Shown here piece by piece: positions 17,220-26,912 of a stretch of DNA of 64,000 nt. The translations under genes and the position numbers were made by a program. How positions within the stretch are numbered: position 1 is the first letter of the stretch; each line of letters begins with the position of its first letter. Source of the DNA: JALYOC01 sp036675345 (GTDB lineage: Bacteria > Myxococcota > Myxococcia > Myxococcales > Myxococcaceae); the NCBI GenBank assembly GCA_036675345.1, contig JAKFFE010000018.1:372001-436000 (forward strand). The letters run 5' to 3'. A model generated the notes under the pieces. That model was not told the origin of the DNA. It was given only the letters and a program-made list of their open reading frames with translations, and made no database searches.

Positions 17220-18256
17220 GCCGGAAGCTGCGGGTGATGGTGCTGTTCGACCTGACCCATCCGGTGGCTCCGGACTACGACTTCACCGAGGATCTGCAGA
17301 CCGAGGGGCTGGTCACCGAACGGGACGTGGTCCAGGCGCTGCGCGAGCTGGGCCATGAGCCGAGGCTGTTCGGCCTCTATGACGACCTGGGCCTGCTGGT
17401 CTCCGCGCTCCGGAAGGACCCACCGGATCTGGTGTTCAACCTCTCCGAGGCTTTCCGGACCGACCGCCGCCATGAGCCGCACGTGGCCGGGGTGCTGGAG
17501 CTGATGAAGGTCCCCTACACCGGGACGGATCCGGCGGCGCTCTCCTTGTGCAAGCAGAAGGTGCTGGCGAAGAAGATCCTCACCTACCACCACATCAAGA
17601 CGCCGCACTTCGTGCTCTCGCCCTCGCGCCGGCCGCTGAAGCAGATCCGCAACCTCCGCTATCCGGTGTTCGTCAAACCGTCGGGCACCGAGAGCTCGGT
17701 GGGGATCGCCCAGGCGGCGTTGGCGGAGGACGAGAAGAGCGCGCTGGAGCGGGTGCGCTTCATCCACGAGAGCGTGGGCAGCGACGCGCTGGTGGAGGAG
17801 TACGTGGACGGCCGCGAGCTGTACGGCGGGGTGCTGGGCAGTGACCGGCTGACGGTACTTCCCCTGGTGGAGTTGCTGGTGGGAGACGAGCCGCTGGGCG
17901 CGGAGGAGACCCCGGCCGGCGCGCCCCGGTTCTTCACCTACAAGGCCAAGTGGGACGAGGCCTACCGGAAGAAGTGGAAGATCGGCTCCGGGCCGGCCAG
18001 GGACCTGGACCCGGTGGTGGAGCGGCGGATCCGGGAGAGCGTGCGGCGCGCGGCCAAGGTGCTCCAGGTCCGCGGTTACGGTCGGGTGGACCTGCGCCTG
18101 ACCGACAAGGGGGAGGTGTACATCATCGAGGTGAACCCCAACCCGGGCCTGGCCCGGGAGGATGAGTTCGCCCTGGCGGCGCTTCGCTCCGGGCTGGCCT
18201 ACCCGGCGTTGATCGACCGGATCGTGAAGCTGGCCGAGAAGGCCCACGGCCGCTGA
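17216..18256 (+). CDS. ATP-grasp ligase of the D-alanine-D-alanine ligase type
   Basis: A 346-residue protein. The N-terminal domain has PDLVFNLSEAFRTDRR and a Pro-Tyr-Thr-Gly-Thr-Asp stretch, as in Ddl. The ATP-grasp domain shows YPVFVKPSGTESSVGIAQA, ALVEEYVDGRELYGGVLG and the metal-binding EVYIIEVNPNPGLA. Ddl enzymes join two D-Ala residues; relatives make other dipeptides or peptide tags. A divergent middle (FRTDRRHEPHVAG in place of HGxxGEDG) suggests a substrate other than D-Ala. The coupling to a Zn peptidase rather than mur genes supports that. It is the last gene of the kinase operon. Confidence 0.9.
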   Translation: MSRKLRVMVLFDLTHPVAPDYDFTEDLQTEGLVTERDVVQALRELGHEPRLFGLYDDLGLLVSALRKDPPDLVFNLSEAFRTDRRHEPHVAGVLELMKVPYTGTDPAALSLCKQKVLAKKILTYHHIKTPHFVLSPSRRPLKQIRNLRYPVFVKPSGTESSVGIAQAALAEDEKSALERVRFIHESVGSDALVEEYVDGRELYGGVLGSDRLTVLPLVELLVGDEPLGAEETPAGAPRFFTYKAKWDEAYRKKWKIGSGPARDLDPVVERRIRESVRRAAKVLQVRGYGRVDLRLTDKGEVYIIEVNPNPGLAREDEFALAALRSGLAYPALIDRIVKLAEKAHGR

Positions 18257-18338
18257 CTGCGGGACCTGGGCCCTGCTCAACCGCGGGCATTGAGGCTGAG
18301 CGGCTCCCGGCGCGCGATCCCGTGCGGAAGCGGCAAGC

Positions 18339-20111
18339 TCAGCTGCGCCCCGCGGGCTGCGCCGGCCCCACCGCAAGCTCCGCCTTGCCGGTCTTCAACA
18401 GTGAGTACCCCACTCCCGCGATCAACGAGCCGGCGACGATCGAGAGCAGATAGAGCAGCACGTGCGTCACCGCGTGGGGGATGAGCAGCACGAACAGCCC
18501 CCCGTGCGGCGCCACCAGCTGCACTCCGAAGTACATGCTCATCGCGCCGGTGACCGCGCCGCCCACCATGCAGATCGGGATCACCCGCAGCGGATCCTTG
18601 GCCATGAAGGGAATCGCCCCCTCGGAGATGAAGCACAGCCCCAGCACCAGCGAGGCCTGGCCTGCCTCGCGCTCCTCCCGGGAGAACTTCGCGCGGGCGA
18701 TCAGGCTGGCCAGCCCCATCCCGATCGGAGGGACCATTCCGGCGGCCATGATCGCCGCCATCGGCCCGTAGCCGGCGGCGCCGGTGGAGAGCAGCCCGAC
18801 CCCGAAGGCGTAGGCCGCCTTGTTCACCGGCCCGCCGAGGTCGAAGCACATCATCAGGCCCAACAGCGCCCCCAGCAGGACCGCGTTGCCGGCGCTCATC
18901 CCCTTGAGGAACACAGTCAGCGCCGACATCACCCCCGCCACCGGGGTGCCCACCACGTAGATCATAACCAGTCCGGTCACCAGGCTGGCCACCAGCGGGA
19001 TGATCAGGATCGGCTTGAGCGACTCCAGGCTGGCGGGCAGCTTCAGCTTCCGGGAGAGGAGCAGGGCCGCGTAGCCGGCGACGAAGCCGGCGGCGATCCC
19101 GCCCAGGAAGCCCGCCCCCAGGGTGCTGGCCAGGTACCCACCAATCATCCCCGGAGCGATCCCGGGGCGGTCGGCGATCGAATAGGCGATGTAGCCGGCC
19201 AGCAACGGCACCATCAACTGGAAGGCCGCGCCGCTTCCAATCTGCACCAGCGCCGCCGGGAGGCTGCCCTCCTGCTGGGAGGCGTCGATCCCGAACACGA
19301 AGGAGAGGGCGATCAGCAAGCCGCCCGCCACCACCATCGGCAGCATGAAGGAGACGCCGGTGAGCAGGTGCTTGTAGGGCCCCCGTCGCTCGCCCTGGGC
19401 CTTGCCCGCCGCGCCGGACCGCTCCGCCCCACCCTCCAGGACCTGGGCGTCCCTGAGCGCGGCGCGCACGGTGGCCTCCGGATTCTTCAGCGCCGCCTTG
19501 GTGGTCGTCCGCCACACCCGCTTGCCGGCGAAGCGGGCGGTGGCCACCTCGATGTCGCAGGCCAGGATCACCACCTGCGCGTCGCGGATCTCCTCCGGGG
19601 TGAGCGCATCCTGGGCTCCCACCGAGCCCTGGGTCTCCACCCGGATCGAATGCCCCAGCTCCCGGCCCACCCGGTTCAACGCCTCCGCCGCCATGAAGGT
19701 ATGGGCCACCCCCGTGGGACAGGCGGTGACTGCCACGATCTTCTGCCCCCGTCCGGAGGCGGCCTCCTCCCCCGAGGGGACACCAGCGGGGACCGCCGAG
19801 GTGAGCACCGTGGCCTCCCGCTCGGCCAGGGTCAGGAACGCGCCCGGATCCGGCAGGGCCTCGGCGATCGGCGCCTGGAAGACCCGCTTGCCGATGAACC
19901 GGCTCAGCTCCACCGGCGGGGTGGCGGCCACCACCACCAGCTCCGCCTCCCGGATCATCGCCGCCTCCAGCGGAACCACCGGCGCCAGCTGACCGTGCAT
20001 CTCCACCGCCGCGCTCCACTTCCGAAGCTCGGCCGCGCGGGCCAACCCCCGGGAGGCGAGGAAGGTGGTGGCCATGCCGCTGGGACAGGCGGTGATCACC
20101 AGCACCTTCAT
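18339..20111 (-). CDS. fruA: Fructose-specific PTS permease, EIIB'BC
   Basis: A 590-residue protein. It carries two EIIB domains, each with the Cys loop: CPSGMATTF (Cys9; degenerate partner domain) and CPTGVAHTF (Cys131; the usual phosphorylated site). A membrane EIIC domain of 8-10 helices follows from about residue 235, with the GxP and PFMAKDP/AIPF motifs of the Fru family. It imports fructose as fructose 1-phosphate. ATG at 20111 overlaps the fruK stop as ATGA. The open frame continues upstream but only as a shadow of fruK. It is the last gene of the fru operon. Confidence 0.95.
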   Translation of the reverse strand: MKVLVITACPSGMATTFLASRGLARAAELRKWSAAVEMHGQLAPVVPLEAAMIREAELVVVAATPPVELSRFIGKRVFQAPIAEALPDPGAFLTLAEREATVLTSAVPAGVPSGEEAASGRGQKIVAVTACPTGVAHTFMAAEALNRVGRELGHSIRVETQGSVGAQDALTPEEIRDAQVVILACDIEVATARFAGKRVWRTTTKAALKNPEATVRAALRDAQVLEGGAERSGAAGKAQGERRGPYKHLLTGVSFMLPMVVAGGLLIALSFVFGIDASQQEGSLPAALVQIGSGAAFQLMVPLLAGYIAYSIADRPGIAPGMIGGYLASTLGAGFLGGIAAGFVAGYAALLLSRKLKLPASLESLKPILIIPLVASLVTGLVMIYVVGTPVAGVMSALTVFLKGMSAGNAVLLGALLGLMMCFDLGGPVNKAAYAFGVGLLSTGAAGYGPMAAIMAAGMVPPIGMGLASLIARAKFSREEREAGQASLVLGLCFISEGAIPFMAKDPLRVIPICMVGGAVTGAMSMYFGVQLVAPHGGLFVLLIPHAVTHVLLYLLSIVAGSLIAGVGYSLLKTGKAELAVGPAQPAGRS

Positions 20112-21055
20112 GGCTGCTCCTGGTCGAGGCGCTGGACCCCGGTCTGTTCCAACAGCTGTTCGAAGTCCGCCGCTCCCGGGTCGCCCACCCCCACATGGCG
20201 CACCGACTCGGCGGCCAGCGCGGTGGCAAAGCGCAGCGCGCGCTCCCGGGGCCAACCGGCCAGGAGCGCGTGCAGCGCGCCCGCCAACAGGGTGTCTCCG
20301 GCGCCCACCGTGCTGCGGACGGTGACCTTGGGCGGGGTGGCGCGCAGAGACTGGTTGCCTCCCACCCAGACCACCCCGTCGGCGCCCTCGGAGACCAGCA
20401 CCTCCTCGATCCCCCGGGACTGGAGCTGGCGGGCCGCCGCCAGCCGCCCCTGGGGGGTGAGGGACCCCGCGCCCACGCACTCCGCCAGCTCGGTCTCGTT
20501 GGGTTTGATCCCGGTGGGACCGGCGGCCACCCCCGCCCTCAGCGCCGCCCCGCTGGTGTCCAGCCACACCGCAAGCCCTCGGGCGCGGATCCGGGTCACC
20601 AGGGCGCCCAGTGCGTCGGGGGTCACGTTGGGCGGAAGGCTGCCGGCGATCACCACCGCGTCCAGGCCGGGCAACAGCGAGTCCACCTGTTGGTTCAGCC
20701 GCTCCAGCGCCGGGGCGGGGATCCACGGGCCGGGACCGTTGAGGTCGGTGATCCGCCCCTCCGGCTCGGAGAGCTTGGCGTTGATGCGGGTCTCGCCGGG
20801 GACCCGGACGAAGGCGTCCTTCAGCCCGGCCTGGTGGAAGGTGCGCACGAAGGCCTCCTCGTTTCCCATCCCCAGCAGGCCGGAAACGGTGACCTGGTGT
20901 CCCAGCGAGGAGAGCACCCGGGCCACGTTGATCCCCTTCCCGGCGGCGTCCAGGCGGGTGCTCTCCGAACGGTTGACCTCTCCCAGTCGCAGCGGCCCGG
21001 TCCGGATGGCCAGATCCAGGGCGGGGTTCAGGGTCAGGGTGAGCAGACGGGCCAT
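20108..21055 (-). CDS. fruK: 1-phosphofructokinase
   Basis: A 315-residue PfkB-family sugar kinase that converts fructose 1-phosphate to fructose 1,6-bisphosphate. It shows the N-terminal TLNPALDLAIRTG substrate segment, GKGINVARVLSSLG, and the PfkB signature VRSTVGAGDTLLAGALHALL with the catalytic Asp. Its start codon shares one base with the stop of the upstream PTS gene (TGATG), and its stop overlaps fruA as ATGA. Placement between the EI fusion and the permease makes FruK, rather than LacC or another PfkB kinase, the natural call. Confidence 0.95.
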   Translation of the reverse strand: MARLLTLTLNPALDLAIRTGPLRLGEVNRSESTRLDAAGKGINVARVLSSLGHQVTVSGLLGMGNEEAFVRTFHQAGLKDAFVRVPGETRINAKLSEPEGRITDLNGPGPWIPAPALERLNQQVDSLLPGLDAVVIAGSLPPNVTPDALGALVTRIRARGLAVWLDTSGAALRAGVAAGPTGIKPNETELAECVGAGSLTPQGRLAAARQLQSRGIEEVLVSEGADGVVWVGGNQSLRATPPKVTVRSTVGAGDTLLAGALHALLAGWPRERALRFATALAAESVRHVGVGDPGAADFEQLLEQTGVQRLDQEQP

Positions 21056-23910
21056 CAGCCTGCCTCCAGCACTTCGCGCACCGCGGCGGAGGTCGGCTGA
21101 CGCAGCGCCAGCTGGGCCAGCTCCCGGGCGCGGGCCAGGGTGAACTCGCGGATGCGGGCCTTGACCAGCGGGACCCGGCGGCTGCTGACGGACAGCTCAT
21201 CCACCCCCAGCCCCACCAGCACCGGGATGGCCTGGGGATCCGAGCCCAGCTCGCCGCACACCCCCACCCAGCGGCCCTGGGCGTGGGCCGCCTCCACCGT
21301 GAGCCGGATCAACTGCAGCACCGCCGGATGGAGGGCGTCAGACTGGGCAGAGAGCTGCGGGTGGCCACGGTCGATCGCCAGCGTGTACTGGGTGAGGTCG
21401 TTGGTTCCGATCGAGAAGAAGTCCACCTCCGGGGCCAGGGTGGGCGCCAGCAGCGCGCAGGAGGGAACCTCGATCATCACCCCCAGCTGGACGTCGGTGG
21501 CCTTCACCTCCGCCTGCACCCGATCGAAGATCGCCTTGCCGGCGCGGAACTCCTCCAGGTCCTTCACCATCGGGAACATGATCCGCACCGGCCGGTCGCC
21601 GGCGGCGGTGAGCAGCGCGCGCAGCTGCGTCTCCATCGCCTCCGGCTTCCTCAGCGTCAGCCGGATCCCGCGCACCCCCAGGAAGGGATTGTCCTCCTTC
21701 TCCATCGGCCAGTAGGCCAGCGGCTTGTCCCCGCCCACGTCCAGGGTGCGCGCGACCAGCGGGCGCCCCCCCAGGGCGGTGAAGGCCTCCCCGTACTGGG
21801 CGATCTGCGTGGCCAGGTCCGGCTCCTGCGGATGCGCCATGAACACGAACTCGGTGCGCAGCAGCCCCACCCCATCCGCCCCCCGCTCCACCGCGTCGGC
21901 GGCGTGGGCGGTGTTGCCCAGGTTGGCCGCCACCTCCACCCGGTGGCCGTCCAGGGTGCGGGCCTCGGCGTGCCGCTGCCCGTGGGCCTCCCGCCCTCGC
22001 ACCTCCAGCTCATCGATCCGCCGCTGCGTACTCTGCCGACGGGCCTGGCTGGGAGCGGCCACCACCCGTCCCAGGTCTCCGTCCACGATCAGCTCCACTC
22101 CGGAGGTCAGGGCCAGGATCCGCTCGCCTGCTCCCACCACCGCCGGGATCCCCAACGCCCGCGCCAGGATCGCGCTGTGGGAGGTGGCGCCGCCACGCGC
22201 GGTGACCAGCCCGCGCACCCGCGCGGTGTCCAGCCGCGCGACATCCGAAGGTCCGACGTCCTCGGCCACCAGCACGTACGGCTGGTCGGGAGGGACCGGC
22301 AGCTCCACCCCGCACAGCAACCCCAGCACCCGGCGACCCACGTCCCGGAGGTCCGCCGCGCGTTCGGCCAGCAGCCGGTCCGCCAGCGACTCCTGGGCCC
22401 GGGCGGCGCCCTCCACCGCGCTCCACCAGCCCGCCTCGGCGGAGCGGCCCTCGGCGATCGCCTCCAGCGCCGCCTCGCGCAGTCCCGGGTCTTGCAGCAT
22501 CTCGGAGTGGATGGAGAGGATCTTGGCCACCTCCCCGCCCACCGTCCGCTGCACCAGCTCCGCCAGCTGGCCCTCCGCCAGTTGCAGCGCCCGCTCCAGC
22601 CGGCTGCGCTGGAGCGCGCCATCCGGTGCCCGCTCCTCGTAGTGGAACCGGGGCAGGCGCATCACGTAGGCGGGGGCGATGGCCAGCCCGGGCGCGGCCG
22701 GCACCGCGGGCAGCGGCTCGTTCTCCGCGGGCGCGAGCACTGCCTTCGGCTCCACCACCGGCGCCGGGCCCGGCTCGCCCCTCTCCTCCAGGGGAGTCAC
22801 CGGCTCGCCCAGCCCGCCGCGCACCACCTCCGCCAGGGCGGCCACCGCCGGCGCCGCTCCCTCCCCTTCCGCGGAGAACACCAGGGTCTGTCCCCGGCGG
22901 GCGCCCAACCCCAGCAGCTGGGTGAGGCTGACCGCGGAGACCGACTCCACGCTGCCCTCCAGCACCCGGACCCGGACCGGCACCGGCTGACTCCGGGCCA
23001 CCAGCATCAGCTCCCGCGCCGGGCGGGCATGCAGTCCGTGCGGGTTGCGCAGCCGGACCTGGGCGGTCTCGGTCCTGGCGGACTCCCCGGCCAGCTGCGC
23101 CAACAGCGCCTCCGCCGACCACCCGGCGAGGTGTTCGCCCTCACCGCGGGCCAGCAACTGGTCGATGCGCTCCAGCAGGCTCCGGTGATCCGCCCCGTGG
23201 GCCGCCAGACAGAAGACCCCGGTGACCTCTCCGGTGCCGTCATGGAAGCGCCGCGCCGGGGTGGCCACCGCCAGCGCCGGGGCCCGGACTCCGGCGGACC
23301 CGGAGACCAGCCACAGCCCCTGCCCCAGGGACTGCGGCAGCATCCCGGCAATCGAGGCGATGAAGCCGGCATCCACGCAGCCGACGTGTCGCAGCCTCGC
23401 CGCCGCGGCCAACGCCAGCTCCAGCCGGTCCCGCACCGGGAGGCCCAGGCAGAGGGTCTCCTGATCCAGCTTCGGCGCCACCGGGACCCGGGAGAGGGTG
23501 GCCAGGACCTCTTGCGCCTGGGTGGCCCGGGCCAGCGTCTCGGCCACGCCCTCGCGGTCCAGCGCGTGGGTCAGCTGCCGCAGGATGTCCAGATGCTCGT
23601 CCGACCGGGCGGCGATGGTGACCAGCAGGTTGACCCGGGCACCGTCGTGCCACCGCACCCCTTCCGGGAACTGGAGGACCCGCACCCCGGTGGCCCGCAC
23701 GTGGCGCCGGCTCTCCACCGTGCCGTGGGGAATGGCGATCCCGTTTCCCAGATAGGTGGTGGACTGCGCCTCCCGCGCCAGCAGTCCGTCGGCGTACTCC
23801 GGGGTGACGCTGCCCGCCTCCACCAGCGCCGCGGCGGCCTGGGCGATCGCCTCTCGCCAGTCGGTGGCTCGGCAACCCAGCAGCACGTCCTCCGGGGTCA
23901 GCGTCAGCAT
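21055..23910 (-). CDS. fruB: Multiphosphoryl transfer protein: EIIA-M-HPr-EI fusion
   Basis: A 951-residue fusion of four PTS parts. EIIA-Fru is at about 1-145 (His62 in AIPHGT) and a linker/M domain at about 150-280. HPr is at about 284-370 (His294 in PHGLHARPA). Enzyme I runs from about 405 to the end (His578 in GGATSHSAI, plus the PEP-binding RTEFVFM and [11 protein letters not shown] segments). It carries phosphate from PEP to FruA in one polypeptide. The ATG at 23910 is chosen because EIIA begins there. EIIA-HPr-EI fusions of this kind are known; FruB of E. coli lacks the EI part. No separate ptsH or ptsI is nearby. Confidence 0.93.
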   Translation of the reverse strand: MLTLTPEDVLLGCRATDWREAIAQAAAALVEAGSVTPEYADGLLAREAQSTTYLGNGIAIPHGTVESRRHVRATGVRVLQFPEGVRWHDGARVNLLVTIAARSDEHLDILRQLTHALDREGVAETLARATQAQEVLATLSRVPVAPKLDQETLCLGLPVRDRLELALAAAARLRHVGCVDAGFIASIAGMLPQSLGQGLWLVSGSAGVRAPALAVATPARRFHDGTGEVTGVFCLAAHGADHRSLLERIDQLLARGEGEHLAGWSAEALLAQLAGESARTETAQVRLRNPHGLHARPARELMLVARSQPVPVRVRVLEGSVESVSAVSLTQLLGLGARRGQTLVFSAEGEGAAPAVAALAEVVRGGLGEPVTPLEERGEPGPAPVVEPKAVLAPAENEPLPAVPAAPGLAIAPAYVMRLPRFHYEERAPDGALQRSRLERALQLAEGQLAELVQRTVGGEVAKILSIHSEMLQDPGLREAALEAIAEGRSAEAGWWSAVEGAARAQESLADRLLAERAADLRDVGRRVLGLLCGVELPVPPDQPYVLVAEDVGPSDVARLDTARVRGLVTARGGATSHSAILARALGIPAVVGAGERILALTSGVELIVDGDLGRVVAAPSQARRQSTQRRIDELEVRGREAHGQRHAEARTLDGHRVEVAANLGNTAHAADAVERGADGVGLLRTEFVFMAHPQEPDLATQIAQYGEAFTALGGRPLVARTLDVGGDKPLAYWPMEKEDNPFLGVRGIRLTLRKPEAMETQLRALLTAAGDRPVRIMFPMVKDLEEFRAGKAIFDRVQAEVKATDVQLGVMIEVPSCALLAPTLAPEVDFFSIGTNDLTQYTLAIDRGHPQLSAQSDALHPAVLQLIRLTVEAAHAQGRWVGVCGELGSDPQAIPVLVGLGVDELSVSSRRVPLVKARIREFTLARARELAQLALRQPTSAAVREVLEAG

Positions 23911-24070
23911 CCGGCGATCATCCTTCCGATCCCCGGCCGGCGGCGCGCTCCAACCTGCCCGGAGGGGGTGCGACGTCGAGGGGAGGACTTTGCCCTCCCG
24001 GGAGTGCTGGGAAGGCGATGGCCGGGCAGGCGTTTGCGGTCTCTGACATATTGCGCCGCGGAGGAAGCCC

Positions 24071-24529
24071 ATGAGCGCTGTCGCCCAGCCCACCCCGTTG
24101 GCCATCGAGTCCGACCTCGCGCAGGAGCAGCGGTTCGTCGGAAGAAGCGGCGCCTTGCTGCTGCTGCTGACGCTGTTGCAGGGCGGCTATGTGGCGGCGG
24201 CGATGACCGGCCAGGTGCCGGCGGACGTCAAGATCACCCTCGCCGCCCATGTCACCGGGCATCTGGGCGCGCTGTTCCTGTTCGCCTACGCCTGGTCCCT
24301 GCCGCTGCTGCGCCTGGGCGCCACCGGCCGCAAGCGCATCGCCTACGCGCTGGTGGTGGCCAACTTCGCGGGGCTGATCGTCGGCTCCGCCAAGGCGATC
24401 CCGGCAGTGCACGGGGTGGCGCTCAACGACAACCCGGCGAACAACACCGTGTTCGGGTTGCTCAACGTGCTGGTGGTGATTCCGATGCTGGCGGCCGCCG
24501 CCGGCTGGATCTACGGCTTCCGCAAGTAG
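24071..24529 (+). CDS. Four-helix integral membrane protein
   Basis: A 152-residue protein with four predicted transmembrane helices (GALLLLLTLLQGGYVAAAM, HVTGHLGALFLFAYAWSLPL, IAYALVVANFAGLIVGSA and FGLLNVLVVIPMLAAAAGW). A GHLGALF-type motif and overall length recall the hydroxylaminobenzene mutase family, but the match is only by eye and tentative. GGAGGAAG three bases before the ATG supports the start. It is divergent from the fru operon and converges on the receiver-domain gene, with a two-base gap between stops. Confidence 0.85.
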   Translation: MSAVAQPTPLAIESDLAQEQRFVGRSGALLLLLTLLQGGYVAAAMTGQVPADVKITLAAHVTGHLGALFLFAYAWSLPLLRLGATGRKRIAYALVVANFAGLIVGSAKAIPAVHGVALNDNPANNTVFGLLNVLVVIPMLAAAAGWIYGFRK

Positions 24530-24536
24530 CGCTACT
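24525..24536. other. Palindrome containing both stop codons of convergent genes
   Basis: AGTAGCGCTACT is a perfect 12-bp palindrome. It holds the TAG stop of the plus-strand membrane gene (24527-24529) and the TAG stop of the minus-strand receiver gene (24532-24534). With flanking CGC/GCG it could form a short hairpin in both transcripts. No T-tract follows. Confidence 0.5.
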
Positions 24537-25428
24537 GCGCAGGCAGGGCGCGGCCCGGGTCGCTGCCAAACGCCTGCTGGAGGGCGGCCCGCATCACCGG
24601 GGTGGACGCGTTGAGCGGGACCTGGGCCGAGGCCCCCAGCCCCACCGCGCGGGCGTTGTCCTCGCCCAGCACGATCACCTTGAGGCCCTCGTGCCGGCCC
24701 AGCAGCCGCCAGATGGTGCGCTGGTCCTCGGGCCCCACGCAGGCCGCATCCAGGATCAACCCGGAGAGGTCCCGCAGCCGGGAGAGCTCATCCAGGCCAG
24801 AGACCGCCTCCGCGGCCTTGCCCAGCTCCCGGAGCAGGCGGGCGATCTGGTAGGCGCGACTGGGATCGGCGGTCAGGATCACCACCGGCGCCACCTGCGG
24901 GCGGGTGATCGGCACCACCGAGGTCCGGGCCGCCTCGGCCAGCTCGCTGCGACGCAGGATGGCGCTGCTGATCCCCGCCACCAGCACCTTGAGCGACACC
25001 GGCTTGGCGAACAGCACATCCACCACGTTGAGCAGCGATTGGGCCACCTCCGGGGTGGCGTGCCCGGTGGTCATCACGATCGGAAGGTTGGGCTGGGAGG
25101 CCCGCGCCAGCTGGGCCAGGGCCACCCCGTCCAGGTCCGGCATGTTCTTGTCGGTCACCAGGGCGTGGTAGCGGCGCAGGGCCAGCATCGCCCGGGCGCT
25201 GGTGCCACTCTCGAAGGCATCCACCTCGAAGCCGGCCCGCCGCAGCGCGGTCTCGAACATCTTGAGCACCACCGGCTCGTCGTCGACGAGCAGCAGGCGC
25301 CGCCTTTCAGCGGTGGGAGGGGCAAGGACATCCACGGGGCGCAAGGTGCCCATCGGAGCCGCCGCTGGCCGGAACGATTCGGTCCAGACGTCCGCTAACC
25401 GACGAACCGGAGGCGAAAGTGTCGCCAC
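24532..25428 (-). CDS. Receiver-domain response regulator with a second degenerate receiver-like domain
   Basis: A 298-residue protein. A true receiver domain lies at about 44-160, with RRLLLVDDEPVV acidic pocket, the phosphoacceptor Asp in ALVTDKNMPDLDG and the Lys in LFAKPVS. A second ~110-residue stretch (PVVILTADPSRAYQIARLLRE to the end) has the receiver-like alternating fold but lacks the Asp/Lys set. No DNA-binding or enzyme output domain is seen, so it probably works by protein contact. GTG start at 25428; an ATG at 25353 also fits the domain start. Confidence 0.85.
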   Translation of the reverse strand: MATLSPPVRRLADVWTESFRPAAAPMGTLRPVDVLAPPTAERRRLLLVDDEPVVLKMFETALRRAGFEVDAFESGTSARAMLALRRYHALVTDKNMPDLDGVALAQLARASQPNLPIVMTTGHATPEVAQSLLNVVDVLFAKPVSLKVLVAGISSAILRRSELAEAARTSVVPITRPQVAPVVILTADPSRAYQIARLLRELGKAAEAVSGLDELSRLRDLSGLILDAACVGPEDQRTIWRLLGRHEGLKVIVLGEDNARAVGLGASAQVPLNASTPVMRAALQQAFGSDPGRALPAQ

Positions 25429-25455
25429 CCGGAAGGGTCCTTCGTCCGGGTACGG

Positions 25456-26868
25456 TCAGGAGAAGGCGCGCTGCAGCTTGGCGATCGCCGCCGGGAGGGC
25501 GCGGATCAGCAGCCGGCTTCCCTGCTCGTCGTAGGCCTCGGACACCACCCGGGCGTTCTCGTAGATCTCGCCGATCAGCTTCTGCCGTGAGTACGGCACC
25601 AGCAGCTCCGCCTCCACCATCGAGGCCTCGAAGTGCGCCACCAGGATGTCGCGCAGGTTGCGCACCTCCTCCGGGGAGTGGGCGGAGAGCATCAGTGCGT
25701 CGGGGTACCGCTCCCGCAGCGAGGCCTTCTGCTCCGGGGTGAGCCGATCCGCCTTGTTCAGCACCAGCCGGTTCGGGATCTCCCGGGCGCCGATCTCCGC
25801 CAGCACCTGGTGGGTGACCTTCAGCTGGGCCTCGCAGGAGGGATCGGAGGCATCCACCACGTACAGCAACAGCGACGCCTCCAGCGCCTCTTGGAGGGTG
25901 GAGCGGAAGGAGGCCACCAGGTCGTGGGGGAGGTTCTGGATGAAGCCCACCGTGTCCGAGACCAGCACCCGCGGCTTGGTCTCCGGATGCAGCGCCCGCA
26001 CCGTGGTGTCCAGGGTGGCGAACAGCTGATCCGCCACCAGCACCTCGCTCCCGGTCAGGGCGCGCATCAGCGAGGACTTCCCGGCGTTGGTGTACCCGAC
26101 CAGCGCCACCCGCAGCTGGTCCCGCCGCGCGAAGCGGCGCTGCTCCTGGTCGGCCTGGATCGCGGCCAGCCCCTCCTTCAGCTCCGCCAGCCGGTCGCGG
26201 ATCCGGCGGCGGTCCAGCTCGATCGCCGAGTCACCGCTGCCGCGCCCCTGCTGACGCTCCCGGCTCCCGGTGGAGGTCCGCATCCGGGGCGAGAGGTAGT
26301 TGAGCCGCGCCAGCTCCACCTGCATCCGCGCCTCCCGGCTGCGCGCGTGCTTGTGGAAGATGTCCACGATCACCCCCGAGCGATCCAGCACCCCCAACCC
26401 GGTGGCCTGCTCGAGGTTGCTCAGCTGGCTGGGGGAGAGGTCGTGGTTGACCACCACCACCGTCGGCTTCTGGGCTCCGGCGGGGGCGGCGGTGCTCCCC
26501 GCCTCGTCCTCCTCCTCCGGCTCCTCTTCCTCTGCGGCCTCGGGCTCCGCGGAGCCGGCCTCCTCCTCCTCCTCTGCCGCCTCCCACTTCTCGCGGGCCT
26601 TGGACTTCTTCTCCTGGGCTCCGGACCCCACCACCCCCGCGCCGCCGGTCAGCGCCGCCAGCTCCTTGAGCTTCCCGCTGCCGAGGACGATCCCGGAGGC
26701 CAGCGAGCTGCGCTTCTGCTGGACGGTGGCCAGGGTCCCGTACCCCAGGGTGTGCACCAGGCGGCCAAGCTCGGCGAGATCCGAGGCGTGCTGCTCGTCG
26801 GTCACCCCGGGGAGCTGGACGCCCACGAGGACTGCCAGCGGACGGGCTTCTTCGGGGACCTTGGACAT
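25456..26868 (-). CDS. Second HflX-family GTPase with an acidic insertion
   Basis: A 470-residue paralogue of the HflX at 6553. G motifs are intact: GYTNAGKSS (G1), SDTVGFIQNLP (G3) and NKAD (G4). It differs by a strongly acidic, low-complexity insertion (about residues 84-135, EEEEEAGSAEPEAAEEEEPE) between the N-terminal subdomain and the PTVVVVNHDLSPSQ strand. The GGxxGRGxGE linker has become RQQGRGSGDSAIELD. GGAGAAG precedes the ATG at 26868. The acidic loop could change ribosome contacts or bind a partner; that is inference. Confidence 0.92.
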   Translation of the reverse strand: MSKVPEEARPLAVLVGVQLPGVTDEQHASDLAELGRLVHTLGYGTLATVQQKRSSLASGIVLGSGKLKELAALTGGAGVVGSGAQEKKSKAREKWEAAEEEEEAGSAEPEAAEEEEPEEEDEAGSTAAPAGAQKPTVVVVNHDLSPSQLSNLEQATGLGVLDRSGVIVDIFHKHARSREARMQVELARLNYLSPRMRTSTGSRERQQGRGSGDSAIELDRRRIRDRLAELKEGLAAIQADQEQRRFARRDQLRVALVGYTNAGKSSLMRALTGSEVLVADQLFATLDTTVRALHPETKPRVLVSDTVGFIQNLPHDLVASFRSTLQEALEASLLLYVVDASDPSCEAQLKVTHQVLAEIGAREIPNRLVLNKADRLTPEQKASLRERYPDALMLSAHSPEEVRNLRDILVAHFEASMVEAELLVPYSRQKLIGEIYENARVVSEAYDEQGSRLLIRALPAAIAKLQRAFS

Positions 26869-26912
26869 GGGCTTCTCCTAACACGCAGGAGCGAACGCGC
26901 AGTCCTTGGCGT

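Noticed and set aside
18462..21143. 893-codon plus-strand open frame across the fru operon
   Set aside because: It is antisense to fruA/fruK, has no domain, and long open frames on the opposite strand are expected at this GC content and codon use.
21283..25398. 1371-codon plus-strand open frame
   Set aside because: Antisense to the EIIA-HPr-EI gene and its neighbours. Its sequence is His/Gly/Arg/Gln-rich as in shadow frames and shows no motif.
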